Positions 1 to 9,461 of a stretch of DNA of 64,000 bases are shown here, piece by piece. Under the pieces are notes generated by a model, which was given only the letters and a program-made list of their open reading frames with translations, did not search any database and was not told the DNA's origin. Both the position numbers and the translations under genes were made by a program. Where the stretch lies: positions 124,001 to 188,000 of the forward strand of contig CALUKI010000032.1 in the NCBI GenBank assembly GCA_944321175.1, given 5' to 3'. Numbering within the stretch: position 1 is the stretch's first letter; each line of letters begins with the position of its first letter. Source of the DNA: an uncultured Alistipes sp. (GTDB lineage Bacteria; Bacteroidota; Bacteroidia; Bacteroidales; Rikenellaceae).

Positions 1-15
1 CTCAAACGTGCGTGA
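1..15 (+). CDS. possible 3' end of an upstream gene (partial)
   Basis: The first five codons read Leu-Lys-Arg-Ala-stop, and the stop is followed by CG and then ATG. The same TGACGATG junction joins the next two genes at 351-358. This suggests that the iron-sulfur operon begins before the window. Nothing can be said about the product. Confidence 0.3.
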   Translation, partial: LKRA

Positions 16-17
16 CG

Positions 18-353
18 ATGGCGGCGATGAATTTCGGTTTCGGCATCAACAGGCCGCGTGTGATCGACCTCGACCGCAACAACCTGCGCAAGAGCGACGA
101 GATCCTGCGCGAAATGCCCGAACTGCAGACCTGTATCGGCTGCGGCGCCTGCACGGCGCTCTGTACGGCCGGCAACCTGACCTCGTTCAATTTCCGCCGC
201 GTGCATACGCTCGTGCGGCGCGGCGAATATGAAGGGGCCTACGAGGAGATGAACAAGTGCATGTTGTGCGGCAAGTGCCGTCTTGCCTGCCCGCGCGGAA
301 TCAATACGCGCGGTGTGGTGATGCTCATCAAACGCAAACTGGGGGATTTCTGA
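18..353 (+). CDS. HdrC-like 4Fe-4S dicluster protein
   Basis: A 111-residue soluble protein with two 4Fe-4S binding motifs, CxxCxxCxxxC near residues 38-48 and again near 80-91, spaced as in ferredoxin-type HdrC subunits of heterodisulfide-reductase-like complexes. Such proteins pass electrons between a donor subunit and a CCG-domain catalytic subunit. The start is placed at the ATG at 18 because the stop-start junction matches that of the next gene; a GTG at 12 and an ATG at 27 are alternatives. The next gene starts two bases after the stop, so the two are surely cotranscribed and probably form one complex at the inner membrane. The substrate is unknown. Confidence 0.75.
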   Translation: MAAMNFGFGINRPRVIDLDRNNLRKSDEILREMPELQTCIGCGACTALCTAGNLTSFNFRRVHTLVRRGEYEGAYEEMNKCMLCGKCRLACPRGINTRGVVMLIKRKLGDF

Positions 354-355
354 CG

Positions 356-2146
356 ATGAGGTTCTATGCTCCGTTCTGTCTGCCGTTTCTGATCGGTGTG
401 GCGGTGATGTTTTCACTCATCGTCTGGAAGTATGTGGTGTGGTTTGCCGAACTGCCCCGTGCCGACAAGAAACGGGTTCTGTACGGCATCCCCACACCGC
501 GTACCCTGGCGGCCGTGTGGGAGGTCATTCGGGAGTGCCTGTTGCACCGCCGCATCTTCCGCGTCAATCCGCTGCTCGGATATATGCACATGTCGCTGGC
601 TTTCGGCTGGTTCCTGCTTATCGTGGTCGGATGGACAGAGACCGTCGCCTATCTCGGCCTGCACTGGGTGCCGCTGCAGGGACATGTCTTCTTCAGGTAT
701 TTCGCTCCGCCGCTGATGCTGCGCGACAAGCCGTTCTTCGATTTTACGATGGATCTGCTGCTGCTCTTCGTGCTGTCGGGGGTGGCTCTGGCGTGGCTCA
801 AGCGTTTCTGGTCCCGTGCGATGGGCATGCGCCGTACAACCCGTCACGTCCCCGGTGACCGTATCGCACTCTCGGCCCTGTGGTTCATCTTTCCGGCACG
901 GCTGTTCGCCGAAAGCATCACCTGCGGCATTTACGGTATGGGCGGATTCCTGACGGGCGGTCTGGGTGCGCTGATGGCCTCGGCATTCGGACGTTCGACG
1001 CTCGTCGTATTCGAACAGGGTGCATGGTGGTTCTATTCGATCGCGCTGGGCGTATTCTTCGTGGCGCTGCCCTTCTCGCGGTACATGCACATCTTTACCG
1101 AAATCCCGCTGATCTTTCTGCGCCGTTACGGCGTGCGGCCCCATGAGAAGGAGTCTTCGGGCGACCAGTTCCAGATACAGGCCTGTTCGCGCTGCGGCAT
1201 CTGCATCGATCCCTGTCAGTTGCAGAGCGTGCTGGGGATCGACAACGTGCAGTCGGTCTATTTTCTGCGTGACCGCCGTTACGGCATGCTGACGCGCGAT
1301 GTGGCGCAGAACTGTCTGATGTGCGGCCGCTGTCAGGTAAAGTGTCCCGTCGGCATCGATCTCAATACGCTGCGTCTCAACTCCCGCGATACGATGCGCA
1401 ATACGCCGGACGAACGCCGCTACGAATACTTTGCCGGTCTGGACCGTTCGGAAGGTGCCGGCAAGGTGGGGTATTTCGCAGGGTGCATGACGCTGTTGAC
1501 GCCCCGCACGCTGTCGGCCATGGAGCGGATCTTCGCCGCGGCCGGCGAAGAGGTCTGGTGGGCGGACCGCAACGGCGGGGTCTGCTGCGGCCGGCCGCTC
1601 AAGCTGTCGGGTGAAACCGACTCGGCGCGCCGCATGATGGAGTACAATACGCAGCTCTTCCGCAGGCACGGAATCCGGACGCTCGTCACGTCGTGCCCGA
1701 TCTGTCTGAAGGTCTTCCGCGAGGAGTACCGGCTCGACGGCATCCGGGTCGTTCACCATTCGCAATACATCCTCGAAATGATCGAACAGGGGCGTCTGCG
1801 GCTCGGTCGCGGTATGGCGACCTATACCTATCACGATCCGTGCGAACTGGGGCGCGGCAGCGGCATCTACGAGGAGCCGCGCCGGGTGATCGAGGCGGTG
1901 GGAGCGCTGCTTGAACCGGCGCATACGCGTGAAGAGGCCTTGTGCTGCGGTTCGTCGGTGGCCAATACGGTCATCTCGGATGCCGATCAGGTGCGTATTG
2001 CCGAATCGGTTGCCGGAGAGTTGGCGGCAACGGGGGCCGATGCGATTGTTACGGCCTGCCCCTTGTGCAAGAAGGCGCTTGTGCGGGGCACCTCTTCGGT
2101 CGAGGTATGCGATCTTTCCGAGATCGTGGCGAAGAATCTGCGGTAA
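356..2146 (+). CDS. HdrD/HdrE-like membrane-anchored iron-sulfur oxidoreductase
   Basis: A 596-residue protein in three parts. The N-terminal 260 residues hold about five or six hydrophobic segments with histidines suited to b-heme binding (YMHMSLAFGW near 75, RYMHIF near 245), resembling NarI/HdrE-type cytochromes. Next comes a 4Fe-4S dicluster (CxxCxxCxxxC near 277 and near 321). The C-terminal half carries two CCG domains (CCG near 408 and near 529, each with a downstream CPxC), the type that binds the special clusters of HdrB/HdrD and DsrK. This suggests a quinone-linked enzyme that reduces a disulfide-like or other acceptor. The start at 356 follows the preceding stop by two bases; a longer frame runs upstream but overlaps the previous gene. 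The physiological partner is not evident. Confidence 0.75.
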   Translation: MRFYAPFCLPFLIGVAVMFSLIVWKYVVWFAELPRADKKRVLYGIPTPRTLAAVWEVIRECLLHRRIFRVNPLLGYMHMSLAFGWFLLIVVGWTETVAYLGLHWVPLQGHVFFRYFAPPLMLRDKPFFDFTMDLLLLFVLSGVALAWLKRFWSRAMGMRRTTRHVPGDRIALSALWFIFPARLFAESITCGIYGMGGFLTGGLGALMASAFGRSTLVVFEQGAWWFYSIALGVFFVALPFSRYMHIFTEIPLIFLRRYGVRPHEKESSGDQFQIQACSRCGICIDPCQLQSVLGIDNVQSVYFLRDRRYGMLTRDVAQNCLMCGRCQVKCPVGIDLNTLRLNSRDTMRNTPDERRYEYFAGLDRSEGAGKVGYFAGCMTLLTPRTLSAMERIFAAAGEEVWWADRNGGVCCGRPLKLSGETDSARRMMEYNTQLFRRHGIRTLVTSCPICLKVFREEYRLDGIRVVHHSQYILEMIEQGRLRLGRGMATYTYHDPCELGRGSGIYEEPRRVIEAVGALLEPAHTREEALCCGSSVANTVISDADQVRIAESVAGELAATGADAIVTACPLCKKALVRGTSSVEVCDLSEIVAKNLR

Positions 2147-2445
2147 CCGCCCCTGGCGGCGGCCGTTTCCGCAGTTTCCGCCGTTTCGGGAGCGCGTTTT
2201 CAACCGACCTTTTTTCTCTTTGCCGGTTGTTTGTGCTCCGGCGATTGCCCGACGGCTTTTCTGCGTTGCCTTCTTCCTCTGCATGTATTGTCCTTGTCCA
2301 ACGGAACGCATGGCCGGTGTGACACGGGTCGCTGCGGCGTCTCTTTCCCGCTCCTTCCGATAGGGCGGGAGCGGTGTAATGCGTTGTGCGGCAGTCGTGA
2401 GCCGACATTGGAGCGGAAAAATCGGGCCGGCATTGAAATTTTTAT
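2147..2445 (+). other. intergenic stretch, no gene seen
   Basis: About 300 GC-rich bases between the iron-sulfur gene and the tRNA promoter. I find no convincing coding frame, RNA gene or clear terminator. A T-rich patch near 2207-2218 lacks a good preceding hairpin. Confidence 0.5.
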
Positions 2446-2476
2446 TTTGCAGATTGAAAAAATAACCTTATCTTTG
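2446..2476 (+). promoter_or_regulatory. Bacteroidota promoter for the initiator tRNA
   Basis: TTTG at 2446-2449, then 19 bases, then TATCTTTG at 2469-2476. This is a near-perfect match to the primary sigma factor consensus (TTTG, 19-21 bases, TAnnTTTG). Transcription would begin near 2483, about 13 bases before the mature tRNA. Confidence 0.85.
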
Positions 2477-2495
2477 CAGAGCAAAAACGAAACAT

Positions 2496-2571
2496 CGCGG
2501 GATAGAGCAGTTGGCAGCTCGTCGGGCTCATAACCCGGAGGTCGGAGGTTCGAGTCCTCCTCCCGCTACCA
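2496..2571 (+). tRNA. initiator tRNA-fMet (CAT)
   Basis: A 76-base cloverleaf with encoded CCA. The anticodon is CAT in the loop CTCATAA. Two initiator hallmarks are visible: position 1:72 is unpaired (C opposite T) and three consecutive G:C pairs sit at the bottom of the anticodon stem (GGG/CCC). The acceptor, D, anticodon and T stems all fold. It stands alone between its own promoter and terminator. Confidence 0.95.
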
Positions 2572-2573
2572 GG

Positions 2574-2611
2574 ACGGCCGGATTGAAAAATCCGGCCGTT
2601 ACTTTTGTTTG
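2574..2611 (+). terminator. terminator after the initiator tRNA
   Basis: An 11-base-pair perfect stem (ACGGCCGGATT at 2574-2584 with its complement at 2589-2599) closed by a GAAA loop, followed by a T-rich run. It begins three bases after the tRNA CCA. Confidence 0.9.
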
Positions 2612-2741
2612 CCGGTTTTTCCGGGGTAGGATAAGCGGGCGGTTGAAGAGGCCGAGAGCGAGAGATGTAGCGTCTTTTTGCTCCGGCGGAAAAATCTGAA
2701 AAAATAATCTCCCCGAAAGAGACGGATTCGGAAAATTTTCG

Positions 2742-2749
2742 TACCTTTG
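2742..2749 (+). promoter_or_regulatory. -7 box of the pyrimidine operon promoter
   Basis: TACCTTTG matches the Bacteroidota -7 consensus. The -33 region about 20 bases upstream is only weakly recognisable. Transcription from here would start near 2757, nine bases before a short leader reading frame. Confidence 0.6.
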
Positions 2750-2765
2750 CCCCGATATCGAAGCC

Positions 2766-2876
2766 ATGTATAAAACTCATCCGAACATAACCGGCTGCTT
2801 CGCATCCCAGCGGTTGAAGGGCAATCCTTCGGATTACGACTCTTACGGGCTTCTTATTTTCCGATTCAAAGGGTAA
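2766..2876 (+). CDS. putative pyr operon leader peptide
   Basis: A 36-codon frame that starts with ATG about ten bases after the predicted transcription start and ends with TAA inside the rising arm of the terminator at 2868-2900. Two hairpins lie within it (2789-2815 with one bulge, and AATCC/GGATT at 2823-2835), followed by a U-rich stretch at 2850-2861. A ribosome reaching the stop would cover the terminator. This is the arrangement of the E. coli pyrBI leader, where slow polymerase at low UTP lets the ribosome prevent termination. The peptide sequence itself is unremarkable. Translation is inferred. Confidence 0.5.
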   Translation: MYKTHPNITGCFASQRLKGNPSDYDSYGLLIFRFKG

Positions 2877-2900
2877 CTGTTTTTCAGTTACTCTTTTTTT
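2868..2900 (+). terminator. intrinsic terminator/attenuator in front of pyrC
   Basis: The stem GTAACTG/CAGTTAC (2873-2879 with 2885-2891) is extended by AAAGG-type pairs outside it and followed by an unbroken T7 run at 2894-2900. It ends 14 bases before the pyrC ATG and overlaps the stop codon of the leader frame, so it is placed to control the whole operon rather than end an upstream gene. Confidence 0.8.
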
Positions 2901-2914
2901 ATGTGCCGGATCGA

Positions 2915-4210
2915 ATGATGAAACTGCTCAAAGGTGCCGAAATATGGCGTGACGGGGATTTCGAACGTTGCGACGTCCTGATCGACGGAGCACATATCGC
3001 TGCCGTCGGCGCCGGTCTGCCGGAAGAGGGGTGCGAGGTGCTGGACCTTGCAGGCCTGAAGATTTTGCCCGGACTGGTCGATGTGCATGTCCATCTGCGC
3101 GAACCGGGTTTTACGGCCAAAGAGACCATTGCTACGGGTACGCGTGCAGCGGCGCACGGCGGATATACGACCGTCTGCGCCATGCCCAATCTGTCGCCGG
3201 CGCCCGATACGCCGGCGCATCTGGCCGTCGAGCTGGAGGCCATACGGCGCGATGCGGTGGTCAAGGTGCTTCCCTACGGCTGCATTACGCGCGGACAGAA
3301 AGGGCGCGGCGAGCTGGTCGATTTCGAGGCCCTGAAGGCGGATGTCGTCGGCTTCTCGGATGATGGCAGGGGAGTGCAGGAGGAGTCGCTCATGCGCGAG
3401 GCGATGCGCCGTGTCGCACCGACCGGACGACCCGTCGTCGCGCACTGCGAGGTGGAGGCCCTGCTGAACGGGGGATATATCCATGACGGAGCCTATTGCC
3501 GGCAGCACGGCCATCGGGGGATCTGCTCGGAGAGCGAATGGCGGCAGGTCGAACGCGATATCCGGCTGGCCGCCGAGACGGGCTGCCCCTACCATGTATG
3601 CCATGTCTCGACCGGGGAGAGCGTCGAACTGGTGCGGCGTGCCAAGGCTGCCGGTCTGCGTGTAAGCTGCGAAACGGCTCCGCACTATCTGGTGCTGTGT
3701 GACGAAGATCTGCAGGAGGAGGGACGCTTCAAGATGAATCCGCCGCTGCGGAGCCGTGCCGACCGTGATGCGCTCATCGCCGGCCTGCAGGATGGAACGA
3801 TCGAGGTGATTGCAACCGACCATGCACCCCATACGGCCGGGGAGAAATCGCGCGGACTGGCCGGCAGTGCAATGGGCGTCGTGGGGCTGGAGTGTGCCTT
3901 TGCGGTACTCAATACGATGTTGGTCAGGCGGGGCGTCATCCCCTTCGGCCGGTTGGTCGAGGCGATGTCGCTCGCCCCGCGCCGGATCTTCGGACTGGAC
4001 GGCGGAGAGATCGCCGTCGGCGCTCCGGCCGATCTGACGGTCGTGGATCCCGACCGCCCGTCAACGGTCGATCCCGACCGCTTCCTTTCGATGGGCCGCA
4101 GCACCCCCTTTGCCGGTATGGAGGTGCAGGGAGCCGTCCTGATGACGCTCGTCGATGGCCGTGCAGCCTATGCGGATCCGATGTTGAAAAGTGAAAAATA
4201 CAATCTTTAG
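2915..4210 (+). CDS. pyrC: dihydroorotase
   Basis: A 431-residue cytosolic amidohydrolase that closes carbamoyl aspartate to dihydroorotate, step three of UMP synthesis. The metal-binding HxH is at H58/H60 in DVHVHLREPGF, and the later DHAPH motif is at 302-306, so the active site is intact. Length fits the class I bacterial enzyme. The start is ATG 2915 (ATG 2918 equally possible; GTG 2903 would lie right against the terminator). No Shine-Dalgarno is present. It is the first gene of the pyrimidine cluster and sits directly behind the attenuator; carA follows after three bases. Confidence 0.93.
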   Translation: MMKLLKGAEIWRDGDFERCDVLIDGAHIAAVGAGLPEEGCEVLDLAGLKILPGLVDVHVHLREPGFTAKETIATGTRAAAHGGYTTVCAMPNLSPAPDTPAHLAVELEAIRRDAVVKVLPYGCITRGQKGRGELVDFEALKADVVGFSDDGRGVQEESLMREAMRRVAPTGRPVVAHCEVEALLNGGYIHDGAYCRQHGHRGICSESEWRQVERDIRLAAETGCPYHVCHVSTGESVELVRRAKAAGLRVSCETAPHYLVLCDEDLQEEGRFKMNPPLRSRADRDALIAGLQDGTIEVIATDHAPHTAGEKSRGLAGSAMGVVGLECAFAVLNTMLVRRGVIPFGRLVEAMSLAPRRIFGLDGGEIAVGAPADLTVVDPDRPSTVDPDRFLSMGRSTPFAGMEVQGAVLMTLVDGRAAYADPMLKSEKYNL

Positions 4211-4213
4211 CGT

Positions 4214-5305
4214 ATGAGACCATATAACAAAAAAATCGTTCTGGAGAACGGGCTGGAGTTTTACGGCTACGGCTTCGGAGCGGATCGGGAGGCGATCTGC
4301 GAGATCGTTTTCAACACCTCGATGGTGGGGTATCAGGAGATCATGTCCGATCCGTCCTATACGGATCAGATGGTCGTGATGACCTATCCGCTCATCGGCA
4401 ACTACGGAATGAACGACGATGACTACGAAACGAAAACCCCCTCCATCGGAGGTATGATCGTTCGGGAATACAACGACTCGCCGTCGAATTTCCGCTATAC
4501 GAAGACGTTGAGCGAGGTCTTCGAGGAACATGCCATTCCGGGTCTCGAAGGTGTCGATACGCGCATGCTGGCGCGCATCATCCGCAACGAGGGCAGCCAG
4601 CGTGTGATGCTTACGTCGGCCGATACGCCGCGTGAAGAGGCGTTGGCGCGGATGGCTGCGACGCCATGGCCGCATGACATGGTGTCGCGCGTGAGCTGCC
4701 GCAAACGTTGGATGTCGCGTGTCCCCAACCACAAGTACGATGTCGTGGCGGTCGATTGCGGTATCAAGTACAATATCATACGATTGCTGAACCGGGTGGG
4801 CTGCAATGTCACCGTGGTGCCCTATGATGCGTCGGTCGAGCAGATCCTTTCGTTCCGGCCCGACGGTCTGGTACTGTCGAACGGCCCCGGCGATCCGAAC
4901 GATGTGCAGGGGGTGATCGAACTGGTGCGCCAGCTGCGCGGCCGGCTGCCGATCTTCGGCATCTGCATGGGCCATCAGCTCATCTCGCTGGCCTATGGCG
5001 CCCGGACGTTCAAGATGAAGTTCGGTCATCGCGGCGCAAATCATCCGGTGAAGAACCTCGCAACCGGAAAGATCGAGATCACAAGCCAGAACCACAGCTT
5101 CGCCGTCGATATCGATTCGCTGGCCGGCACGGGACTGGAGCTGACGCATGTCAATCTGCTGGACGGCACGGCCGAAGGGGTCGCCTGTTATCAGGAGGGC
5201 GTCTTTTCGATGCAGTATCATCCCGAAAGCGCATCGGGTCCGCAGGACAGCGCCTATTTGTTCGATAAGTTCACTAAAATGATGGAGGATTGGAAAAATG
5301 CCTAA
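4214..5305 (+). CDS. carA: carbamoyl-phosphate synthase, small (glutaminase) subunit
   Basis: A 363-residue amidotransferase subunit that hydrolyses glutamine and channels ammonia to CarB, making carbamoyl phosphate for pyrimidines and arginine. The class I glutaminase triad is complete: C251 in [10 protein letters not shown]336 and E338 in QYHPES. The N-terminal CarA-specific domain ([14 protein letters not shown]) is present. Three bases separate it from pyrC, and its end overlaps carB by eight bases, indicating coupled translation of the two subunits. Confidence 0.97.
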   Translation: MRPYNKKIVLENGLEFYGYGFGADREAICEIVFNTSMVGYQEIMSDPSYTDQMVVMTYPLIGNYGMNDDDYETKTPSIGGMIVREYNDSPSNFRYTKTLSEVFEEHAIPGLEGVDTRMLARIIRNEGSQRVMLTSADTPREEALARMAATPWPHDMVSRVSCRKRWMSRVPNHKYDVVAVDCGIKYNIIRLLNRVGCNVTVVPYDASVEQILSFRPDGLVLSNGPGDPNDVQGVIELVRQLRGRLPIFGICMGHQLISLAYGARTFKMKFGHRGANHPVKNLATGKIEITSQNHSFAVDIDSLAGTGLELTHVNLLDGTAEGVACYQEGVFSMQYHPESASGPQDSAYLFDKFTKMMEDWKNA

Positions 5306-8300
5306 GAGAACGGATATCAAGAAGGTAATGGTGATCGGGTCGGGCCCGATCGTGATCGGTCAGGCAGCCGAGTTCGATTATGCCGGTACGCAGGCCTGCC
5401 TTGCACTCAAGGAGGAGGGATACGAAGTGATTCTGGTCAACTCCAATCCGGCAACCATCATGACCGATACGCACATCGCCGACAAGGTCTATATGGAGCC
5501 GTTGACGCTCGAATACGTCGCCAAGATCATCCGCTTCGAGCGCCCCGATGCCATTGTTCCGGGTCTGGGCGGCCAGACGGGGTTGAACCTGGCCGTGCAG
5601 CTGGCCAAGAAGGGGGTATTGCAGGAGTGCCAGGTCGAGATTCTGGGTACGTCGTTCGAGAGTATCGAGCAGGCCGAGGACCGTGAACTCTTCAAGGAGA
5701 TGTGCGAGTCGTTGGGCGAGCCGGTTCTGCCGTCGCTCATCGCCTCCAGCATGGAGGAGGGCATCGACGCAGCCGAGAAGATCGGTTATCCGGTCGTATT
5801 GCGTCCGGCCTTCACGCTGGGCGGTACGGGCGGCGGCTTTGCCGACAACCGTGAAGAGCTGGAGGAGCTGATGCGCAACGCACTGATTCTCTCGCCGGTA
5901 CATCAAGTGCTTGTCGAGAAGAGCATCAAGGGATACAAGGAGATCGAATATGAGGTCATGCGCGATGCCAACGATACGGCCATCTCGATCTGCTGCATGG
6001 AGAATGTCGATCCGGTGGGGATCCATACGGGCGACTCGATCGTCGTGGCACCTTGCCAGACGCTTACCAATCGGGAGTTCCAGATGTTACGCGACAGCGC
6101 GCTGAAGATTATCCGGGCGCTGAAGATCGAGGGCGGCTGCAACGTGCAGTTCGCGCTTGACCCGCTGTCGTTCAAATACTACCTTATCGAGGTCAATCCG
6201 CGTGTGTCGCGGTCGTCGGCGCTGGCGTCGAAGGCCAGCGGTTACCCCATTGCGCGGGTTACGGCGAAGGTGGCTGTCGGCATGACGCTCGATGAGATTC
6301 AGTTGGCCAATACGCCGGCTTCGTTCGAACCGGCGCTCGATTATGTCGTCACGAAGGTGGCGCGGTTCCCTTTCGACAAGTTCTCCGACGCCTCGAACAG
6401 GCTCGGCACGCAGATGAAGGCGACGGGCGAGGTAATGTCCGTCGGCCGGACAATGGAGGAGAGCCTGCTCAAGGCGGTGCGGTCGCTCGAAACGGGCGTC
6501 TGCCACATCCATCACAAGAAGTTCGACCGCATGCCGAACGACGAGATGATGTCCTACATCCGCGAGGCGACCGACGACCGGCTCTACGCCATTGCGCAGC
6601 TGATCCGCAACGGTGTGGATCTGATGCTGATCTACAACAACACGAAGATCGACATGTTCTTCCTTGAAAAGTTCAAGAACATCGTCGAGATGGAGCGTAC
6701 GGTGGCTGCGCATCCCTTCGATGAGGAGACGCTGCGCGATGCCAAGCGCATGGGCTTCGGCGACAAGTACATCGGCCAGCTGTGGGGCGTTACGGAGCAC
6801 GACATGTACTTGTTGCGCGAGAAGTGGAACATCTTCCCCGTCTATAAGATGATCGATACATGTGCCTCGGAGTTCACCTCCTACGTCCCCTATTTTTACT
6901 CGACATACGAACGGGAGAATGAATCGACGGTCAGCGACCGCGAGAAGATCATCGTTCTGGGTTCGGGGCCGATCCGTATCGGTCAGGGCGTGGAGTTTGA
7001 CTATTCGACGGTCCATGCCATCTGGTCGATCCGCAAGGCGGGTTACGAGGCGATCATCATCAACAACAATCCGGAGACGGTATCGACGGACTATACATGC
7101 AGCGACAAGCTCTATTTCGAACCGTTGACGGTGGAGGACGTAATGAACGTGATCCATCTTGAGAAGCCCAGGAGCATTGTCGTCTCGCTGGGCGGTCAGA
7201 CGGCGATCAACCTTGCCGAGCCGCTGGCGCAGTTGGGCGTGCCGATCATGGGCACCGACGTGCAGGCGATCCGCAATGCGGAGGATCGCGGCTGTTTTGA
7301 GAAGATCATGGAGCAGCTGGGCATTCCGCAGCCGCAGGCCGAGGCCGTTACGGACATCGAAGCGGGCGTGGCGGCTGCCACGCGGATCGGCTATCCGGTT
7401 CTGGTGCGTCCGAGTTATGTGCTGGGCGGCCGCGCCATGCAGATCGTCTCGAACGAGGAGGCGTTGCGCCATTACCTTCAGAATGCGGTCGAGATCAACG
7501 ACGATTCGCCGGTGCTGGTCGACAAATACATTCAGGGCAAGGAGTTGGAGGTGGATGCCATCTGCGACGGCCATGACGTCTTCATCCCCGGCATCATGGA
7601 GCATGTCGAGCGTACGGGTATCCATTCGGGCGACTCGATCAGCGTCTATCCGACCTTCAGCGTATCGCAGAAGGTCAAGGATACGATCATCGACTATACG
7701 GTCCGCCTGGGTCTGGAGATCGGCATCGTGGGCCTTTACAACATCCAGTTCATCTGTGACGGTCACGACGACGTCTATGTCATCGAGGTCAATCCCCGCT
7801 CGTCGCGGACGGTTCCGTTCCTTTCGAAATCGACGGGCGTGCAGATGGCCGACATCGCCACGCAGGTGATTCTGGGCCGCAGCCTCCGCGAGCAGGGCAT
7901 CACGGAGGTGTACGGCCGCGAGAAGACCCGTTGGTTCGTCAAGGCTCCGGCCTTCTCGTTCTCGAAGATCCGGGGTGTGGAATCGTACCTCTCGCCTGAG
8001 ATGAAATCGACGGGCGAGGCGATCGGTTATGACGACAAGCTCACGCGGGCGCTTTACAAGGCGCTGCAGGCTTCGGGAATGAAGGTCGCCAACTACGGTA
8101 CGGTGCTGCTGACGATTGCCGACAAGGACAAGGAGGAGGTGCTGCCGATGGCGCGCCGGTTCTACAATCTCGGATTCAACATCGAGGCGACGTCGGGTAC
8201 GGCAGACTTCCTGCGCAAGCATGGAATCCGCACGCGGTTGCGCCGCAAGTTGTGCGAAGGCAGCAACGAAATCATCGAATCGCTGCGTCAGGGACATGTA

Positions 8301-8480
8301 AGCTATATCATCAACACGATCGATCTGGACCAGCACAATACGCGGCTGGACGGTTATGAGATCCGTCGTGCGGCGGTCGAGAACAACGTGACGCTCTTCA
8401 CGGCGCTTGAAACGGTGAAGGTGCTGCTCGATGTGCTGGAGGAGATTACGTTGAGTGTCTCGACCATCGATGCGAAGTAA
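5298..8480 (+). CDS. carB: carbamoyl-phosphate synthase, large subunit
   Basis: A 1060-residue synthase with the usual duplicated ATP-grasp halves. The first begins [13 protein letters not shown] and the second repeats it as [13 protein letters not shown] near residue 553. The C-terminal methylglyoxal-synthase-like regulatory domain is present. The first half phosphorylates bicarbonate and the second carbamate. Full length compares with the 1073 residues of E. coli CarB. The start ATG lies inside the end of carA. The following gene, pyrK, begins after a 240-base GC-rich gap in which I see no gene or terminator. Confidence 0.97.
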   Translation: MPKRTDIKKVMVIGSGPIVIGQAAEFDYAGTQACLALKEEGYEVILVNSNPATIMTDTHIADKVYMEPLTLEYVAKIIRFERPDAIVPGLGGQTGLNLAVQLAKKGVLQECQVEILGTSFESIEQAEDRELFKEMCESLGEPVLPSLIASSMEEGIDAAEKIGYPVVLRPAFTLGGTGGGFADNREELEELMRNALILSPVHQVLVEKSIKGYKEIEYEVMRDANDTAISICCMENVDPVGIHTGDSIVVAPCQTLTNREFQMLRDSALKIIRALKIEGGCNVQFALDPLSFKYYLIEVNPRVSRSSALASKASGYPIARVTAKVAVGMTLDEIQLANTPASFEPALDYVVTKVARFPFDKFSDASNRLGTQMKATGEVMSVGRTMEESLLKAVRSLETGVCHIHHKKFDRMPNDEMMSYIREATDDRLYAIAQLIRNGVDLMLIYNNTKIDMFFLEKFKNIVEMERTVAAHPFDEETLRDAKRMGFGDKYIGQLWGVTEHDMYLLREKWNIFPVYKMIDTCASEFTSYVPYFYSTYERENESTVSDREKIIVLGSGPIRIGQGVEFDYSTVHAIWSIRKAGYEAIIINNNPETVSTDYTCSDKLYFEPLTVEDVMNVIHLEKPRSIVVSLGGQTAINLAEPLAQLGVPIMGTDVQAIRNAEDRGCFEKIMEQLGIPQPQAEAVTDIEAGVAAATRIGYPVLVRPSYVLGGRAMQIVSNEEALRHYLQNAVEINDDSPVLVDKYIQGKELEVDAICDGHDVFIPGIMEHVERTGIHSGDSISVYPTFSVSQKVKDTIIDYTVRLGLEIGIVGLYNIQFICDGHDDVYVIEVNPRSSRTVPFLSKSTGVQMADIATQVILGRSLREQGITEVYGREKTRWFVKAPAFSFSKIRGVESYLSPEMKSTGEAIGYDDKLTRALYKALQASGMKVANYGTVLLTIADKDKEEVLPMARRFYNLGFNIEATSGTADFLRKHGIRTRLRRKLCEGSNEIIESLRQGHVSYIINTIDLDQHNTRLDGYEIRRAAVENNVTLFTALETVKVLLDVLEEITLSVSTIDAK

Positions 8481-8720
8481 TCCTTGCTCCGAAGGAGGCG
8501 AGGTGCGGACTGCGGGTTCGGCCGGACGGACAAAGTCCCGTTCGGACGTGATGCACAAACGGAGGTGCGGCGAATCCGGCAAGGGCAGCCTCTGCGGCCG
8601 CCGCATGTCTGCCGCCGCAGCCGGAGGCGGTCGGAAGTCGGGGAGAGGAAAAGAGAATGCGGGAAGTGTCCGGTGCGCGGGAGAAGCGCGCGGAACGTGA
8701 ATCCGTAAAATGGAGTCGAT

Positions 8721-9461
8721 ATGTACAAAAAGGGAGTCTATACGCTTCGCAGCAATGAACCGCTGACGCCGGCCGTATGGCGGATGGTGCTGGAGGGCGA
8801 TACGCAGTGGATCTCGGCACCGGGGCAGTTCGTCAACATCGCCATCGACGGGTTGTATCTGCGGCGGCCCATCTCGGTCTGCGACTGGGATGAAGGGACG
8901 ATCACGTTGATCTACAAGGTCGTCGGCGAGGGTACGCGGCGCATGGCGGCGATGCTGCCCGGCGAAAGCCTTGACCTGCTGACCGGGCTGGGAAACGGGT
9001 TTGATGTGACGAAATGCGGGCAGCGGGCGCTGCTTGTCGGGGGCGGTGTAGGCGTTCCGCCGCTGTATAATCTGGCGAAACGGCTGCTCGCCGAACAGCG
9101 GGAGGTGACCGTCGTATTGGGATTCAATACCGCTTCCGAGATCTTCTGTCGGGAGGAGTTCGAGACGCTCGGCTGCCGCGTCATCGTGGCAACGGCCGAC
9201 GGTTCGGCCGGCGTGCGGGGCTTCGTGACCGATGCGGTTCGGACGTGCGGTGTCGTTTGCGACTATTTCTATGCCTGCGGGCCGCTGCCGATGCTGCGGG
9301 CCTTGAGCGATGCCGTTCCGTGCAGCGGGCAGCTCAGCTTCGAGGAGCGTATGGGCTGCGGCTTCGGTGCCTGCATGGGATGCAGCTGCAAAACCAAATA
9401 CGGCAACAAACGGATCTGCAGGGAGGGGCCGGTATTGACAAAGGAGGAGATAATATGGTAG
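8721..9461 (+). CDS. pyrK: dihydroorotate dehydrogenase electron-transfer subunit
   Basis: A 246-residue FAD and 2Fe-2S protein that carries electrons from PyrD to NAD+ in the class 1B dihydroorotate dehydrogenase. The flavin-binding RRPISVCDW and the NAD-site GGGVGVPP are visible. The cluster cysteines are C213, C218, C221 and C233, the PyrK pattern. The gene overlaps pyrD by seven bases. Its presence means dihydroorotate oxidation is NAD-linked and cytosolic rather than quinone-linked. Confidence 0.94.
   Translation: MYKKGVYTLRSNEPLTPAVWRMVLEGDTQWISAPGQFVNIAIDGLYLRRPISVCDWDEGTITLIYKVVGEGTRRMAAMLPGESLDLLTGLGNGFDVTKCGQRALLVGGGVGVPPLYNLAKRLLAEQREVTVVLGFNTASEIFCREEFETLGCRVIVATADGSAGVRGFVTDAVRTCGVVCDYFYACGPLPMLRALSDAVPCSGQLSFEERMGCGFGACMGCSCKTKYGNKRICREGPVLTKEEIIW

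Noticed and set aside
5274-8606. Very long open frames antisense to carB, and similar ones opposite purK/purL, carA and pckA
   Set aside because: High GC with strong third-position bias leaves antisense frames open. Their products are rich in Arg, His and Gln with no known domain, and the sense genes are certain.
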